Shown: one piece after another, positions 50,665 through 59,680 of the stretch
How the letters are laid out: every line of letters starts with the position of its first letter
Position numbering within the stretch: position 1 is the first letter of the stretch
Source of the DNA: Ichthyophis bannanicus
Lineage: Eukaryota > Chordata > Amphibia > Gymnophiona > Ichthyophiidae
Direction of reading: 5' to 3'
Assembly: GCA_033557465.1 (NCBI GenBank)
Contig: CM066033.1
Location: 910,682,808-910,746,807, forward strand
Length of the DNA: 64,000 nt
Program-made: the position numbers and the translations under genes
The notes under the pieces: generated by a model
What the model saw: only the letters and a program-made list of their open reading frames with translations
Databases searched by the model: none
Told to the model about the DNA's origin: nothing

Positions 50665-51460
50665 TTATCTGGATGACTGGCTCATAAGAAGCACCACTCC
50701 AGACTGGGTACAGCAATCTACATGGTTGACCATTCAGGTGTTAGAGCTGTAGAGGTTTGTAGTCAATTACCCAAAGTCCCACCTTCAGCCCACCCAACAA
50801 CTGGCTCTCCCTAACATGACTCAAGCAAAAGCCTTTCTTCCGTTAGACCGAGTTCAGAGGTTGACAGCCTTGATCTAAGATATCCAGTGGAGTCATCAGA
50901 CAATGGCTTGAGGGATGCTACCCATGCTCGGCCACATGACCTCTACTGTATATGTCACACCCATGGCTTGTCTTTCGATGAGACAAGCTCAATGGACACT
51001 GAGGACTCTGTGAAACCAGGTCCCTGGCCACTTTCAGGATTGGGTGGTTGTCACTGGCCCTCTTGTCCAATCCCTGCACTGGTGGTTGGCTCATCACAAC
51101 CTGCTCAAGGGTTTCCCTTTTAGACACATCCAAGCTTGGTTTGGGAGTGCATCTAGAAGGCCTTCACACTCAAGGTGTCTGGTCAGAACAGGAGAGCCTG
51201 TACCAGATCAATTTCTTAGCGTTGCAAGCTATAGGGAATGCTCTCAGGGCTTTCCAAGAACAGCTAACCAACCAGATTGTCTTGACAATCAGATCATGAT
51301 GTACTACATAAACAAGCATGGGAGCACAAGTTCATATTTCCTGTGCTGGGATGGAACTAAGGGCCACATATCTGCCAGGGAGAAGAATGCCCTGGTGGAC
51401 CAGCTGAGTTGCAGCCTCAACTGCACGAGTGGACACTGGACAGAGGCATAGCAGTTCATA

Positions 51461-51583
51461 TTTATTTATTTTATTTTATTTACTTAAAGTCTCTTTTATA
51501 CCGCGCTATTCAGCATCAGCGCGGTTTACAATAAACAATGAACATACACATTTCCAATAGTACTTTGTGTTTACATATCTGCT
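51461..51583 (-). mobile_element. Short L2-like LINE 3' tail (minus strand)
   Basis: On the minus strand it reads GTAAACCGCGCTGATGCTG...AGCGCGGTATAAAAGAG then an (AAATA)n tail. CATAT occurs at both junctions. It belongs to a different L2 subfamily from 50306-50664. Confidence 0.8.
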
Positions 51584-51920
51584 TTCAGAAGTGGAGTACC
51601 TCCTCGATAGACCTGTTCCCCACCCATCAAAATGCCCAAGTGGATCAATTCTCCTCCAGAGTCGCAGAGCAGGCTGGCACCGAATGCTTTCGTCCTGCAC
51701 TGCACTCATAGCAAAGACCCTGCTGAAACACCAGACAGATGGGAGTATGATGATACTCATCACACTGTATTGGCCCAGACAGCCGTGGTTTCCCATTCTG
51801 CTTCAACTCTCCCAGTGGGAACTTCTACAACTGGGCTCTGCCCTAGACCTTATATCACAGGAAGAAGGGGAGGATGCTACATCCCAATGTCTGCTGCTTG
51901 GCCCTGTGTGGATGTTGTGA

Positions 51921-52955
51921 GGCTAGTCCTCTCAGAGCTTAACCTGCCCAATAGAGTAACAGATGCTCTGTTAGCTTCTAAGAGGGCCTTGACAAGAAGG
52001 TCTTATGCATTCAAATGGAGCTATTTCCTTTTTGGTGCACAGAACAGGTGCTAGGTCCTTTTAATTGCACCACTGACAGACTACTTGAGTACTTCCTACG
52101 CTTCTCGGAGTTGAGTCTCAAGTCCAGTTCTGTCAGAGTTTACCTCAGCGTTATTGGGGCATACTATCATGGAATAGAGGGGAGGTCCATCTCGGTTCAG
52201 CCTTGTGTGGTTTGCTTCTCTCGAAACCTCCCTTCAAGCCCCCAGCAGTGACTTGTTACCTCAATGTGGTTCTGGCGCAGCAATGTGGTTCTGGCGCAGC
52301 TCCCTTTGAGCTGCTCAATTCCTGCCTTACGACGTTCTTGACCTGGAAAGTCTTGTTTCTGGTGCTGATTATGTCAACACAATGGGTAAGTGAGTTCCAG
52401 GCCCTGGTAGCTCATCTGCTGTAGACCTGATTCCATCATAATAGAGTGGTCCTGCACACTCATCCTCGATTCCTTCCAAATGTGGTATTGGCTTTCCATC
52501 TTCATCAGTCAGTCCTGCTGATTTTTTTTCCGAGGCCTCATGCCCACAGAGGGGAAGCGGTGCTGCACATGTTGCAATGGAAATGAGCCTTAGCCTTCTA
52601 CAGTACTTAGAGCGGATGAAGGCCCACCAAAAATTCATCCATTTGTTTCTTTTGACCCCAGCAAGCTTGGGGCTGCTGTTTCCAAATGCACACTTTTAAT
52701 TTGGCTGCAGACTTCATCTTTTTCACTTATGCACAGGCTGACCTGAGCCTTGAAGGTCATGTTGCAGCTCACAATGTCAGAGCTATGGCTGCAGCAGTGG
52801 CCAACTTATGCTTGGTGTTCATAGAGGAAAGCTGCAGGGCTGCAACATGGTCTTTTTCCACACCTTCACATCTCACTACTGTTTGGATGGGGATTCCCAA
52901 TGTGACAGCAACTTCAGCCAATCGGTACTCCAGCATCTGTTTGGGGATTAGAATC
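51921..52955 (+). pseudogene. DIRS-E tyrosine recombinase (degraded)
   Basis: SKRALTRRSYAFKWSYF (near 51980), SLKSSSVRVYLSVIG (near 52110), a 19-bp tandem duplication at 52262-52299, FLTWKVLFLVLIMSTQWVSEFQAL (near 52335; the catalytic Arg context is changed to QW), HVAAHNVRAMAA with HxxR (near 52765), SCRAATWSF and HYCLDGD-type coding with the Tyr region (52830-52890). Multiple frame changes and the altered Arg make it inactive. Confidence 0.8.
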
Positions 52956-53157
52956 CAACTCCATCCCCCCAAAGCCCTACTGTCCGTCCAAGCTACCAAA
53001 AACAAACAAAAAAAAGAATAAAATGAAGACAAATGGTGAAGAAGCTGAATCCCCTTTTGTGAAATACTACTGCTTCTGGATAGAGTTGATTCGCTAGTTC
53101 TTAGTTCAGATTTGCCCCTGTTGGGCTTCCAGCCTCCTTGGTTTTTGGTAGCTTGGG

Positions 53158-53410
53158 AGACCCATACGTGAGGACTTCCTGCTTGTCCACACAGAAAATG
53201 CAACCCTCCCACCTCCCTGAGGAGTTGTATTCTGCTACAGCTTTGTTATCAGACTGGAGAAGATGGCAGTTGGCATGGTGCAGCCTCCCAAAAGCTTCCA
53301 ATACAAGCTGTGGATCATTCCCGCATGGGGCTTCATAGGAGATGTTACCTATACATGAGGACTTATTCCTGCTATCCACAGAGAACACCTGCTATAGGTG
53401 AGTAACTCTC
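53158..53410 (+). repeat. DIRS-E shortened ICR and right terminal repeat
   Basis: 53158-53200 (CCCATACGTGAGGACTTCCTG...GTCCACACAGAAAA) is the complement of the left end. The half complementary to the right end is mostly missing. 53270-53410 is the right terminal repeat ending GGTGAGTAACTC. Confidence 0.75.
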
Positions 53411-53880
53411 AGTTGAGAGAGGTGAATAGTGGAGTTACCCCAGGGATCTGTGCTGGGCTCGCTGCTTTAAACATATTCATATATGACTTGGAAATAGGAA
53501 TAATGAGTGACATGATCAAATTTGCAGATGACACAAAATTATTCAAAGCTGTTAAAACAGAAGGGGATTGTGAAAATTGCAAGAGGACCTTGATAAATTG
53601 GGAGACTGGGCATCCAAAGGGCAGGTGAAGTTTAATGTGGACAAGTGCATAGTTATGCACTTAGGAAAGAACAACCCAAACTACAGTTATACAATACAAG
53701 GAATTAGGAATCACCACCCAGAAAAAGGATGTAGGCGTCATCGTGGATAATACATTGACACCCTCTGCTCAGTGTGCAGCGGCAGCCAAGAAAGCAAATA
53801 GAATGCTAGGAATCATAAGGAAATGAATGGAGAATAAAACCAAGGATCTTATAATTCATCTGTATCATTCTATGGCATGA
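53411..53880 (+). mobile_element. CR1-B LINE fragment, RT palm and thumb
   Basis: A different CR1 family from CR1-A: GVTPGICAGLAAL-type remnant, NIFIYDLEIGIMSDMIKFADDT (53468-53535; FADD box), then broken frames with KFNVDKCIVMHLGKNNPNYS, KDVGVIVDNTLTPSAQ and AKKANRMLGIIRK. It begins at the DIRS-E right end and stops near 53880. Confidence 0.82.
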
Positions 53881-53904
53881 ACACTACCGAGCTACGTTGC
53901 TCAG

Positions 53905-54455
53905 CCCCCCTCCCCCCCCCCGGCGTTCCTGAGAGTCGAATAAAGAGCGGCCTTGAAAGGTACCTCATACAGACATGGAGGTCTCCCACGATGGTGCCCG
54001 GTCTCCTGAGGGTCGTCCCACCCCCTCTCCTCCTCCACGCCAGATCCGGTAACCCTGGTGTCGGCATCGCAGGGACCCACGTCTGCGTGGGAGTCCCGAA
54101 TGCTGGCACTAGAGTGCAGCGTTTCTGCCTTCTTAGCTGCCTTATAGGTGCTCATGCCCAGCACAGCTGGCCCGCACCTCGAGACCGAGGTTCTCTCGAG
54201 AGGGACACCCAAACCTGTCCGGGAAACCCCTGAGAGCCGTGGGCCTCCTGAGATTCCTCGACGTCGATCTCGCTCGCCTTCCCATTCCTCAGGAGTGAGA
54301 TCCTCCAAGGCCTCTGGCTCCAAGCAGGCCTCAGCCTCTTGACGGGGTGACCAGCCTGAGTCTGACTTCTCCTCGGACCTCTTGGGCTGGGAGTCGGACA
54401 GGGATACCTCCCCAGAGACCCGTGCCCACCTCCTCAGAGGCATTTGCCACCGGAG
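53905..54455 (+). pseudogene. DIRS gag-like fragment
   Basis: After a C-rich run (53905-53922), short frames resemble the middle of the DIRS-D gag protein: an LECSVSAFLAAL-type stretch near 54108, Arg/Ser/Pro-rich coding (RRSRSPSHSSGVRSSKASGS near 54265) and ESDFSSDLLGWESDRDTSPE near 54358. Frames change several times. It is a detached DIRS fragment; the assignment of the first 150 bp is uncertain. Confidence 0.6.
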
Positions 54456-54858
54456 GACACATCCATGATTTTCTCTCAGTTGGTGAGAAGTCTTACGTGT
54501 GCACTAGGTGCAAGGAGATCTTTGCTCTCAGGGAACAAGTCCGTTCTCTAGAGGCTAGAGTAGCAGACTTGGAAAACATAAGAAAGACAGAGAGGTAAAT
54601 AGACGAGACCTACAGGGATATAGTCCTGAAGTCCCACCTCCAGTCTGGTAGCATCCCTGTTGCCATGGAGGAGAGAGGTCACGTGACAGGAGAGCATCAC
54701 CCTGGTGTGGCAGGAAGTGATCCTGTAACTAGGACCTGTCCTCCAGGTGATGTAAAATCATCTCACACCAAGGAAGTTTCTCCAGGGCCATGTGCCCATG
54801 AGGGAAGAGTTAGGACAGCTGTTAGAGTTGGTGATTCAATCATTAGGCATGTAGATAG
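54456..54858 (+). mobile_element. CR1-C segment 1: ORF1 N-terminal part
   Basis: CTRCKEIFALREQVRSLEAR (54500-54560) is the Cys-pair plus coiled-coil start of CR1 ORF1. After a TAA at 54598, coding resumes and ends with VRVGDSIIRHVDS (54820-54858), the GDS block of the SGNH-esterase-like domain known in CR1 ORF1. It is interrupted at 54859 by a solo LTR and resumes in frame at 56300. Confidence 0.85.
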
Positions 54859-55038
54859 TGTCCCCCGCAGCCCCCTCTAGTGGCGACGTAGTGGTTCCAC
54901 AGGGGCTGGGGAGCGCATAAGAATTAAAAGGTTCAGGGTTGATCTGTTGTGAGGGTCAATGGGATAGCAGGTCACATTGTCAGCCTCAGGGTCAACAACC
55001 TAAAAAGTAACTCTTGCCAAGTGTAGGGTACAAAAAGG

Positions 55039-55044
55039 CTTTTA
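55039..55044 (-). promoter_or_regulatory. Polyadenylation signal of the solo LTR
   Basis: AATAAA on the minus strand (AAATAAAAGCC), about 180 bp downstream of the LTR ORF stop and about 180 bp before the LTR end. It supports minus-strand orientation. Confidence 0.65.
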
Positions 55045-55219
55045 TTTCCCCTTTTCGCATGAAGAAGTTCAAAATATGAGGTAATGAGTAACAGAACATA
55101 AATTCAGTTGCATCAAAACGTGAGTCAGCAAAACACTCAAAATAACATGGTTCCTTCACCAACTTAAAGCATAAACTTTCCAGTACAGTTTGCACACATT
55201 AGATTTGTTTGCCTTTTGC

Positions 55220-56278
55220 TCAAAGATATCTTCTTGTGCAAAAGTCACATTCCATTGGTTCTATATCTTCACTGCTCTCAGATTCCCCTGGCAGCCATTC
55301 CATGTCTATGGGATCTGAAACTGAGGTCTCTGAGATCTCTTGGATATTAAAACCTGGTTTCCTAAAAGCATGCCATACTGTATCCCAGTGCTGGCTTGGG
55401 AGTTTGGGGCGTCGGCTTTTAGGTCTAGTATATCTCCCTGGGCTTGCTGTCGTTTCAGGACTAAAAGTTTGCTCCTTCCATTCTCTGGCAACATTAAACT
55501 TTTTCCTGTAAAACTTATCAGTTATATCTGGTTTAAAACAGTCCTTATTGTCCAGATAAAAACTAGCCCTTTGTTCCTCTCTAGGCTTCTTGAAAAAGGC
55601 TTGAGGCCTAGTCTGAGAGTTTTGTGCTCCAGGTATATCCTTTCTCTCAAGGCTATGAACTTTTCCTTTATCTTTCAAGTTACTTTTGTAAAAGCTTTTA
55701 AAAGTACCTTTTTTCTCTTGAAGGTTTCTTCTCCAACCGGAGGGATAAGCACTTCCTTCCTTGGCTGCAGTCCGTGATACTGCCCCTTGAAGTTGTGTAT
55801 GGCCTTTCTCTAGGCCTGCTCTCCCAGTAGCTTCCTTTCCTTTAGCTCTGCTGGGTTTGTCAGTGACCTCACCTCGGTCTCTGAGTCTGGCCTCTGGAGC
55901 TTCCCTTGGCACTGCCTCCTGTTCTCCACATGAAGGTCTCTGCCAAGCTCCTTGCCTCCTCCTGTGCTTCTCCTCTGGGTTCTTCCCTTCGGGGTTTCTC
56001 TGTTGCCTTTCTGGCTCTCTTGACTGCCTTCCTGGCACCTTTGCCTCTCTTGGCTCTCTCTCTCTTGGCTCTCTCTCTCTTGGCTCTCTCTCTCTTGGCT
56101 CTCCCTCTTGCAGTGCTCTGTTCCTACTTAAATCCAGAGCAGCTGCTTCTGAGTCCTGCCCATAGAGGTGTGGTTCTTCCACTTTCAGGTTTGTTCTCCT
56201 GCTCCCTCTATGTGTCCCTTCTCGTAATTGCAGGCAAATCCTGTTTTTTTCAAGATTTAAAAGTTTCCTTTCTTGCAT
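55220..56278 (-). CDS. 352-aa ORF inside the solo LTR, function unknown
   Basis: Open from ATG 56278, 22 bases inside the LTR, to a stop at 55222-55220; the frame is also open back to the LTR edge. I recognise no family. The protein is strongly charged: an N-terminal part with RICLQLREGTHRGSRRTN, a run of EPRER pentapeptides (four copies from a 15-bp DNA repeat near 56040-56115), Lys/Arg/Glu-rich disorder to about residue 230, then a less repetitive C-terminus with HWDTVWHAFRKPGFNIQEIS and an acidic end (GESESSEDIEPMECDFC). No membrane segment or signal peptide. It could be an LTR-encoded accessory protein or the C-terminal extension of an internal ORF reading into the 3' LTR. Confidence 0.55.
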   Translation of the reverse strand: MQERKLLNLEKNRICLQLREGTHRGSRRTNLKVEEPHLYGQDSEAAALDLSRNRALQEGEPREREPREREPREREPREAKVPGRQSREPERQQRNPEGKNPEEKHRRRQGAWQRPSCGEQEAVPREAPEARLRDRGEVTDKPSRAKGKEATGRAGLEKGHTQLQGAVSRTAAKEGSAYPSGWRRNLQEKKGTFKSFYKSNLKDKGKVHSLERKDIPGAQNSQTRPQAFFKKPREEQRASFYLDNKDCFKPDITDKFYRKKFNVAREWKEQTFSPETTASPGRYTRPKSRRPKLPSQHWDTVWHAFRKPGFNIQEISETSVSDPIDMEWLPGESESSEDIEPMECDFCTRRYL

Positions 56279-56299
56279 CAGAGGGCTTGCGGTATCACA

Positions 56300-56404
56300 A
56301 TAGCTGGGTGGCTGGTGGATGTGAGGATCGCCTGGTAACATGCCTGCCTGATGCGAAGGTAGTGTGGACCTCACGCGCCACCTAGATAAGATAGTGGTAC
56401 CAAT
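56300..56404 (+). mobile_element. CR1-C segment 2: ORF1 middle
   Basis: WVAGGCEDRLVTCLPDAKVV, then after a one-base shift DLTRHLDKI, the part that follows the GDS block in CR1 ORF1. About 50 bp seem to be missing before GGTACCAAT, where ERV2 is inserted. Confidence 0.82.
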
Positions 56405-57073
56405 TGAAGAGCTTACTTAACCCTCTCCTCACCAGCAACCTACTGGGCTCTTGAAGCTACAGAAAACTACATTCAAAACAATGGGAAGGTTAATCAAAAG
56501 ACAGCAATAAAATACACACATCTATATAGAAATACACCAAAGCTTTAGTGGAGAGAAACTGAGAGAAACACATTCTCCCTGTTTAACTTACTAGCCATGG
56601 TTCACTTTATTTATAAGGCTCTTTTAGATGATACAGCATAATTTCACTTTATTATTACACGTCAGGTATACGTATTCATCATATCATAGGTCAATGTCTA
56701 ATCACTGTAGGTCAGTATGTGGAGACATACATGGGGTCCAAGACATAACTGTTTACTGCTACATAGGTCATTATGAAGAGACATACAGGATTCCAGGACA
56801 TAATTGACATAATTGTTTACTGTTGACAGCTTGGTATCTAATAACCCTGAGTACTGCTTGATATCTGCTAACCCTGAGAGTATTTTAGCTAATAACCCTG
56901 AGACAGAGAGGCTAGAGTACAACCTTCCCTTTTCTTTATTTATGTAAACCTTCACTTAGTAAGCAAATATATGAAGTTTTATTTCTAAGCAAGGTTCTGA
57001 ACAGAATTAACTCTTTCTCAGGTTTAGTCAGTCTAATAGTGTACAGTACCCTGTACAAACAAACATGCTTTCA
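56405..57073 (-). repeat. ERV2 3' LTR (669 bp)
   Basis: On the minus strand it begins TGAAAGCATG and ends GCTCTTCA. The three differences from the other LTR are near 56720, 56775 and 56841. TATAAATAAAG on the minus strand near 56620 is a possible TATA box. Confidence 0.95.
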
Positions 57074-57560
57074 GTCCCTCCTCTGATTCTGGAAAGAATC
57101 ATTTTTAAAGTAAGGAAACTCATATATTGTCATTGAAGTGGAAATAAAACTAGATTCTGGGCCAATCCATAACATTATTGCAGGAGTCAGTGATTCTACT
57201 GATGTTTTACAGAAAGCTGTGAAAGGTGAAGAGGTGGAAAGAAGCCAGTGCTGACATAGAGGAACAGCTGTCAGTACATAGAGGAGTAATACTTCTAGAA
57301 TGAGGATTCCCAAAATACCAAGCAAAGATGCTAACATGCCTTGCAAAAGCCTGAATACTGAATTCAGTGAGAGCTGAAAAGGAATTTACATAACTCTCAC
57401 TTGAAACAAAAGTACGGTTGCTAACTTTATCTAATAGGCCTTTCACTATTTTTCCATTATTATCATACTACAACAAATATCAACTAGTACTCTGCACACC
57501 ATTTTCCTTTGCTAGGGAAAATCTAAAACCATTCGGTTCTGGACTGCATAAGCTGACACT
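57074..57560 (-). pseudogene. env: ERV2 env, transmembrane subunit (broken)
   Basis: In pieces on the minus strand: VQNRMVLDFPLAKENGV near 57510-57560, resembling the immunosuppressive-type segment of gammaretroviral Env; a helical stretch with KGLLDKVSNRTFVSSE (about 57400-57446); and a strong hydrophobic span, LASLLGILGILILEVLLLYV (near 57280-57340), followed by a tail of about 60 residues ending at 57071. Frames change between pieces and the usual Cys motif is not evident. Confidence 0.65.
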
Positions 57561-57870
57561 AAGCTGACATAAGCTGGACCTTGCAATACACACTAATTGC
57601 CTCAGTAAAAAGCAGAGCAGCCACTATGACTTCATCCTGAGGGGACACATCCCTTTTTCAGGATGTTCAAGATTGATAACAAATTAATAGTTCAATTTAC
57701 TATGGGGTATCCACCAGGGCTATATAGCAAGCACCTAGCCAATATCTGGGAAACTCTGCACTATAAAAATACTAACCGAAACATCAATTCTCAAATCGGA
57801 GATTACAAAAACAGCACAACAAAATAAAATACCAGAAGACTATGTTTCACAATATACCAAACAGCAAACC

Positions 57871-58272
57871 ATGTTTGAAGAGGTTAAGAAAGAGAATCAG
57901 AAGTGCAGAGAGGAAAATTCACAGTTTTGGGAAAACGTGCAAGAACCTCGAAGTACTTGTGATCATTTTGCACATGAACAACCCAAAATGCACAGTCCAA
58001 AATTAACAATGCAAAAACAACCTGGACAACTTGAAGAAACGTCTGTAGCCCTTTTGCAATGGAAAAAGAAACATGGCTGGTGTGAGGCGAGCATACAAGA
58101 ACTACAGCAGGAGGACAGAAGATTAAAGGAGCCGAACAGGCATGCAAAAGGTGCTCCTACTTTTGCCAAACCACAGAAACTAAATTACCAAGCAGACAAT
58201 ATTGAAGAGAGGCAGATAACAGCAATGTCTGGCTTGCGAAGCAAATACAATGAGCTGCAGCAAAAACGCTGA
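57871..58272 (+). pseudogene. Coiled-coil ORF on the opposite strand inside ERV2
   Basis: A 133-codon plus-strand frame from ATG 57871. It is rich in Glu, Gln and Lys with heptad-like spacing (MFEEVKKENQKCREENSQF, IQELQQEDRRLKE, MSGLRSKYNELQQKR). Codon content and composition look like real coding rather than a shadow, and the frame is open some way upstream. It runs against ERV2, whose env should lie here on the minus strand. I do not recognise the source; a captured fragment of a cellular coiled-coil gene or a piece of another element are both possible. Confidence 0.4.
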
Positions 58273-58459
58273 ACTGCTAAGATGTGAGATTCAGAAACTC
58301 ACTGAGGACAAGATATATTCTGTATACAATTACTCAAAACCCTCTGAGGCATGACCATTAAATTATTTCACTTTAACTCCGGTTAGGTATGCCTAGGTCT
58401 GAACTAGAGGCATCCAAAAGGGTAGCCAGAACTACACACTCGGTTCCCTTTAACTGGCA

Positions 58460-58687
58460 TTAATTGTAAAGTACTGAAATATTGGAACCTGTACATAGGA
58501 TCTTTATACCTATATCTTTATGTGTACAGATAATTACTCTAGGTTCTGTGTTTGTATAAGACCATATGTCACAAGATTCTTCAAAGGTCTTAGGCCTAAC
58601 TTTTGGTAGAAATCCATACTGATTAGCTGTCACTGTTGGAAGGAAAACAGCACATTCTTTGAGAAATTGAAATGTTTTTGTCATCAA
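58460..58687 (-). pseudogene. ERV2 possible env surface fragment
   Basis: A 75-codon minus-strand frame with several Cys (KECAVFLP, ESCDIWSYTN, VIICTHKD) and one sequon, lying between integrase and the Env transmembrane part. The position fits a surface subunit, but no specific motif confirms it. Confidence 0.35.
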
Positions 58688-59143
58688 GTGTAAATGTGCC
58701 TCAAAAATATTTGGACATTCCCTCTAACATCCCCATGATTCTGAATGCAATACCGCTTCATTAATAATATGCCACAGCACATCTAGGACCAGATTAAGAA
58801 ATATGCATAGCAACAAAAATATTCGAAAACAAACTAAAGATACATCTACTCTTCTTAATACTTTTCTTAAGATGATGAAGAGATATACTATAGCTATACT
58901 GGCCCTCTAATTCTCAATTACTTTATCAAGTAAAAGCCAAGTACCCAAAGGTCATTACAGATATATCAGGAAAATACTAATCTAAACTAACCTCATCCCT
59001 CTAAGCCTTACTATAAATGCTAAATAAAAGCATTTTACATGAATAGTCCATTTAGAATTCACTTAATATAATAATCTCTCTGTAATGTCACTGTTGTTCT
59101 TTCAGAAAATACTTTAAATCATAAAAGTCCTTTTCTTCAATCA

Positions 59144-59680
59144 CTATTGTCCAATAAGTCTCTGCGTTGCAAACTCTTGATTCACTGACACAGGAAGCAA
59201 CCTTCTGATCTTGTGAGGGGGCCACTGTATAAGATGCATCCAACGAGAATGTCTTTTCACTTTACAAGCTGAATATCCCACCAGGAACACACGACATGGA
59301 CCAGGAACTCGGAAGCCAGGAGTGTCTTCGGATGCAGTCTTAATCAGGACCCAATCCGGTGGCTTCACTTCTGATAAAATAATTCTGTGGATCCCGGATA
59401 TTTAAAGAACTTGTCATCTCGTTAAGGAGTCACTTGCAATAAAAAGAAAACAAAACAGGACTGAGTGCAACCGTGCACAATAAGTTAAAATATCGCTGCG
59501 CAACACCTGGGGGTCTGGGATAACTGCCAAGGCATATGGAGAAGGAGCTAGACATCCATTAGCTATTTCAAATGGTGTCAAGCTAGAGGAAATACACACT
59601 GCTATAAGGGCAACAGGGAAAACTTTTCAATCGGAGGCTGTATCAGAGTGCATAAGTGACCTTTCGGGAATACGACCTCC
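59144..59680 (-). pseudogene. pol: ERV2 integrase C-terminal part
   Basis: On the minus strand, SDWKVFPVALIAV and LTPFEIANG (59560-59660) match the end of the retroviral integrase core. After one stop in the same frame, KPPDWVLIKTASED and GPCRVFLVGYSACKVK (59220-59368) match the SH3-like C-terminal domain. The DDE residues are not found upstream. Only this part of pol can be recognised. Confidence 0.75.

Larger units (their letters stand above)
50039..51920 (+). pseudogene. DIRS-E RT / RNase H / methyltransferase-like region (degraded)
   Basis: RT: LPYLQKDNWLCSLDLKDVYT (near 50070), QPFGLASAS then a stop, VFTKCLAVVAAYL and GVFVFPY. The catalytic YLDDWLI is split by an L2 insertion and resumes at 50665. 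RNase H and later parts are in short frames (MRQAQWTLRT; MMYYINKHGSTSSYFLC near 51300). After a second LINE tail, STSSIDLFPTHQNAQVDQFSSR-type coding continues at 51590 (quoted to place the methyltransferase-like part). It is non-functional. Confidence 0.78.
47520..53410 (+). mobile_element. DIRS-E: degraded DIRS retrotransposon
   Basis: The left end, TCTCCATGGACAAGCAGG...GTCCTCACATATG, and a terminal repeat with CCCCAGCTTCTATTGGAAGC pair with 53270-53410 (GCTTCCAATACAAGCTG...ACAGAGAACACC...GGTGAGTAACT). A shortened ICR is at 53158-53200. All three DIRS genes survive only as broken frames. Four insertions are recognisable: a LINE tail (47961-48012), a Penelope-like fragment (49659-50021), an L2 3' fragment (50306-50664) and an L2-like tail (51461-51583). 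It is older than DIRS-C and DIRS-D. Confidence 0.88.
54859..56299 (-). mobile_element. Solo LTR (1441 bp) of an unidentified LTR retroelement
   Basis: On the minus strand it runs TGTGATACC...GGGGGACA. ATAG is duplicated at 54855-54858 and 56300-56303, and removing the insert plus one ATAG restores the CR1-C reading (HVDS then WVAGGCEDRLVTC). TG...CA ends with a 4-bp duplication indicate an LTR. On the minus strand a polyadenylation signal lies about 180 bp before the end, giving a U3 of about 1.2 kb. No internal region or second copy is in the window. Family unknown. Confidence 0.75.

Noticed and set aside
55340..56385. Long plus-strand frames across the solo LTR
   Set aside because: Complement of the EPRER-repeat ORF; leucine/serine-rich shadow of the purine-rich strand. 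Only the last part is CR1-C.
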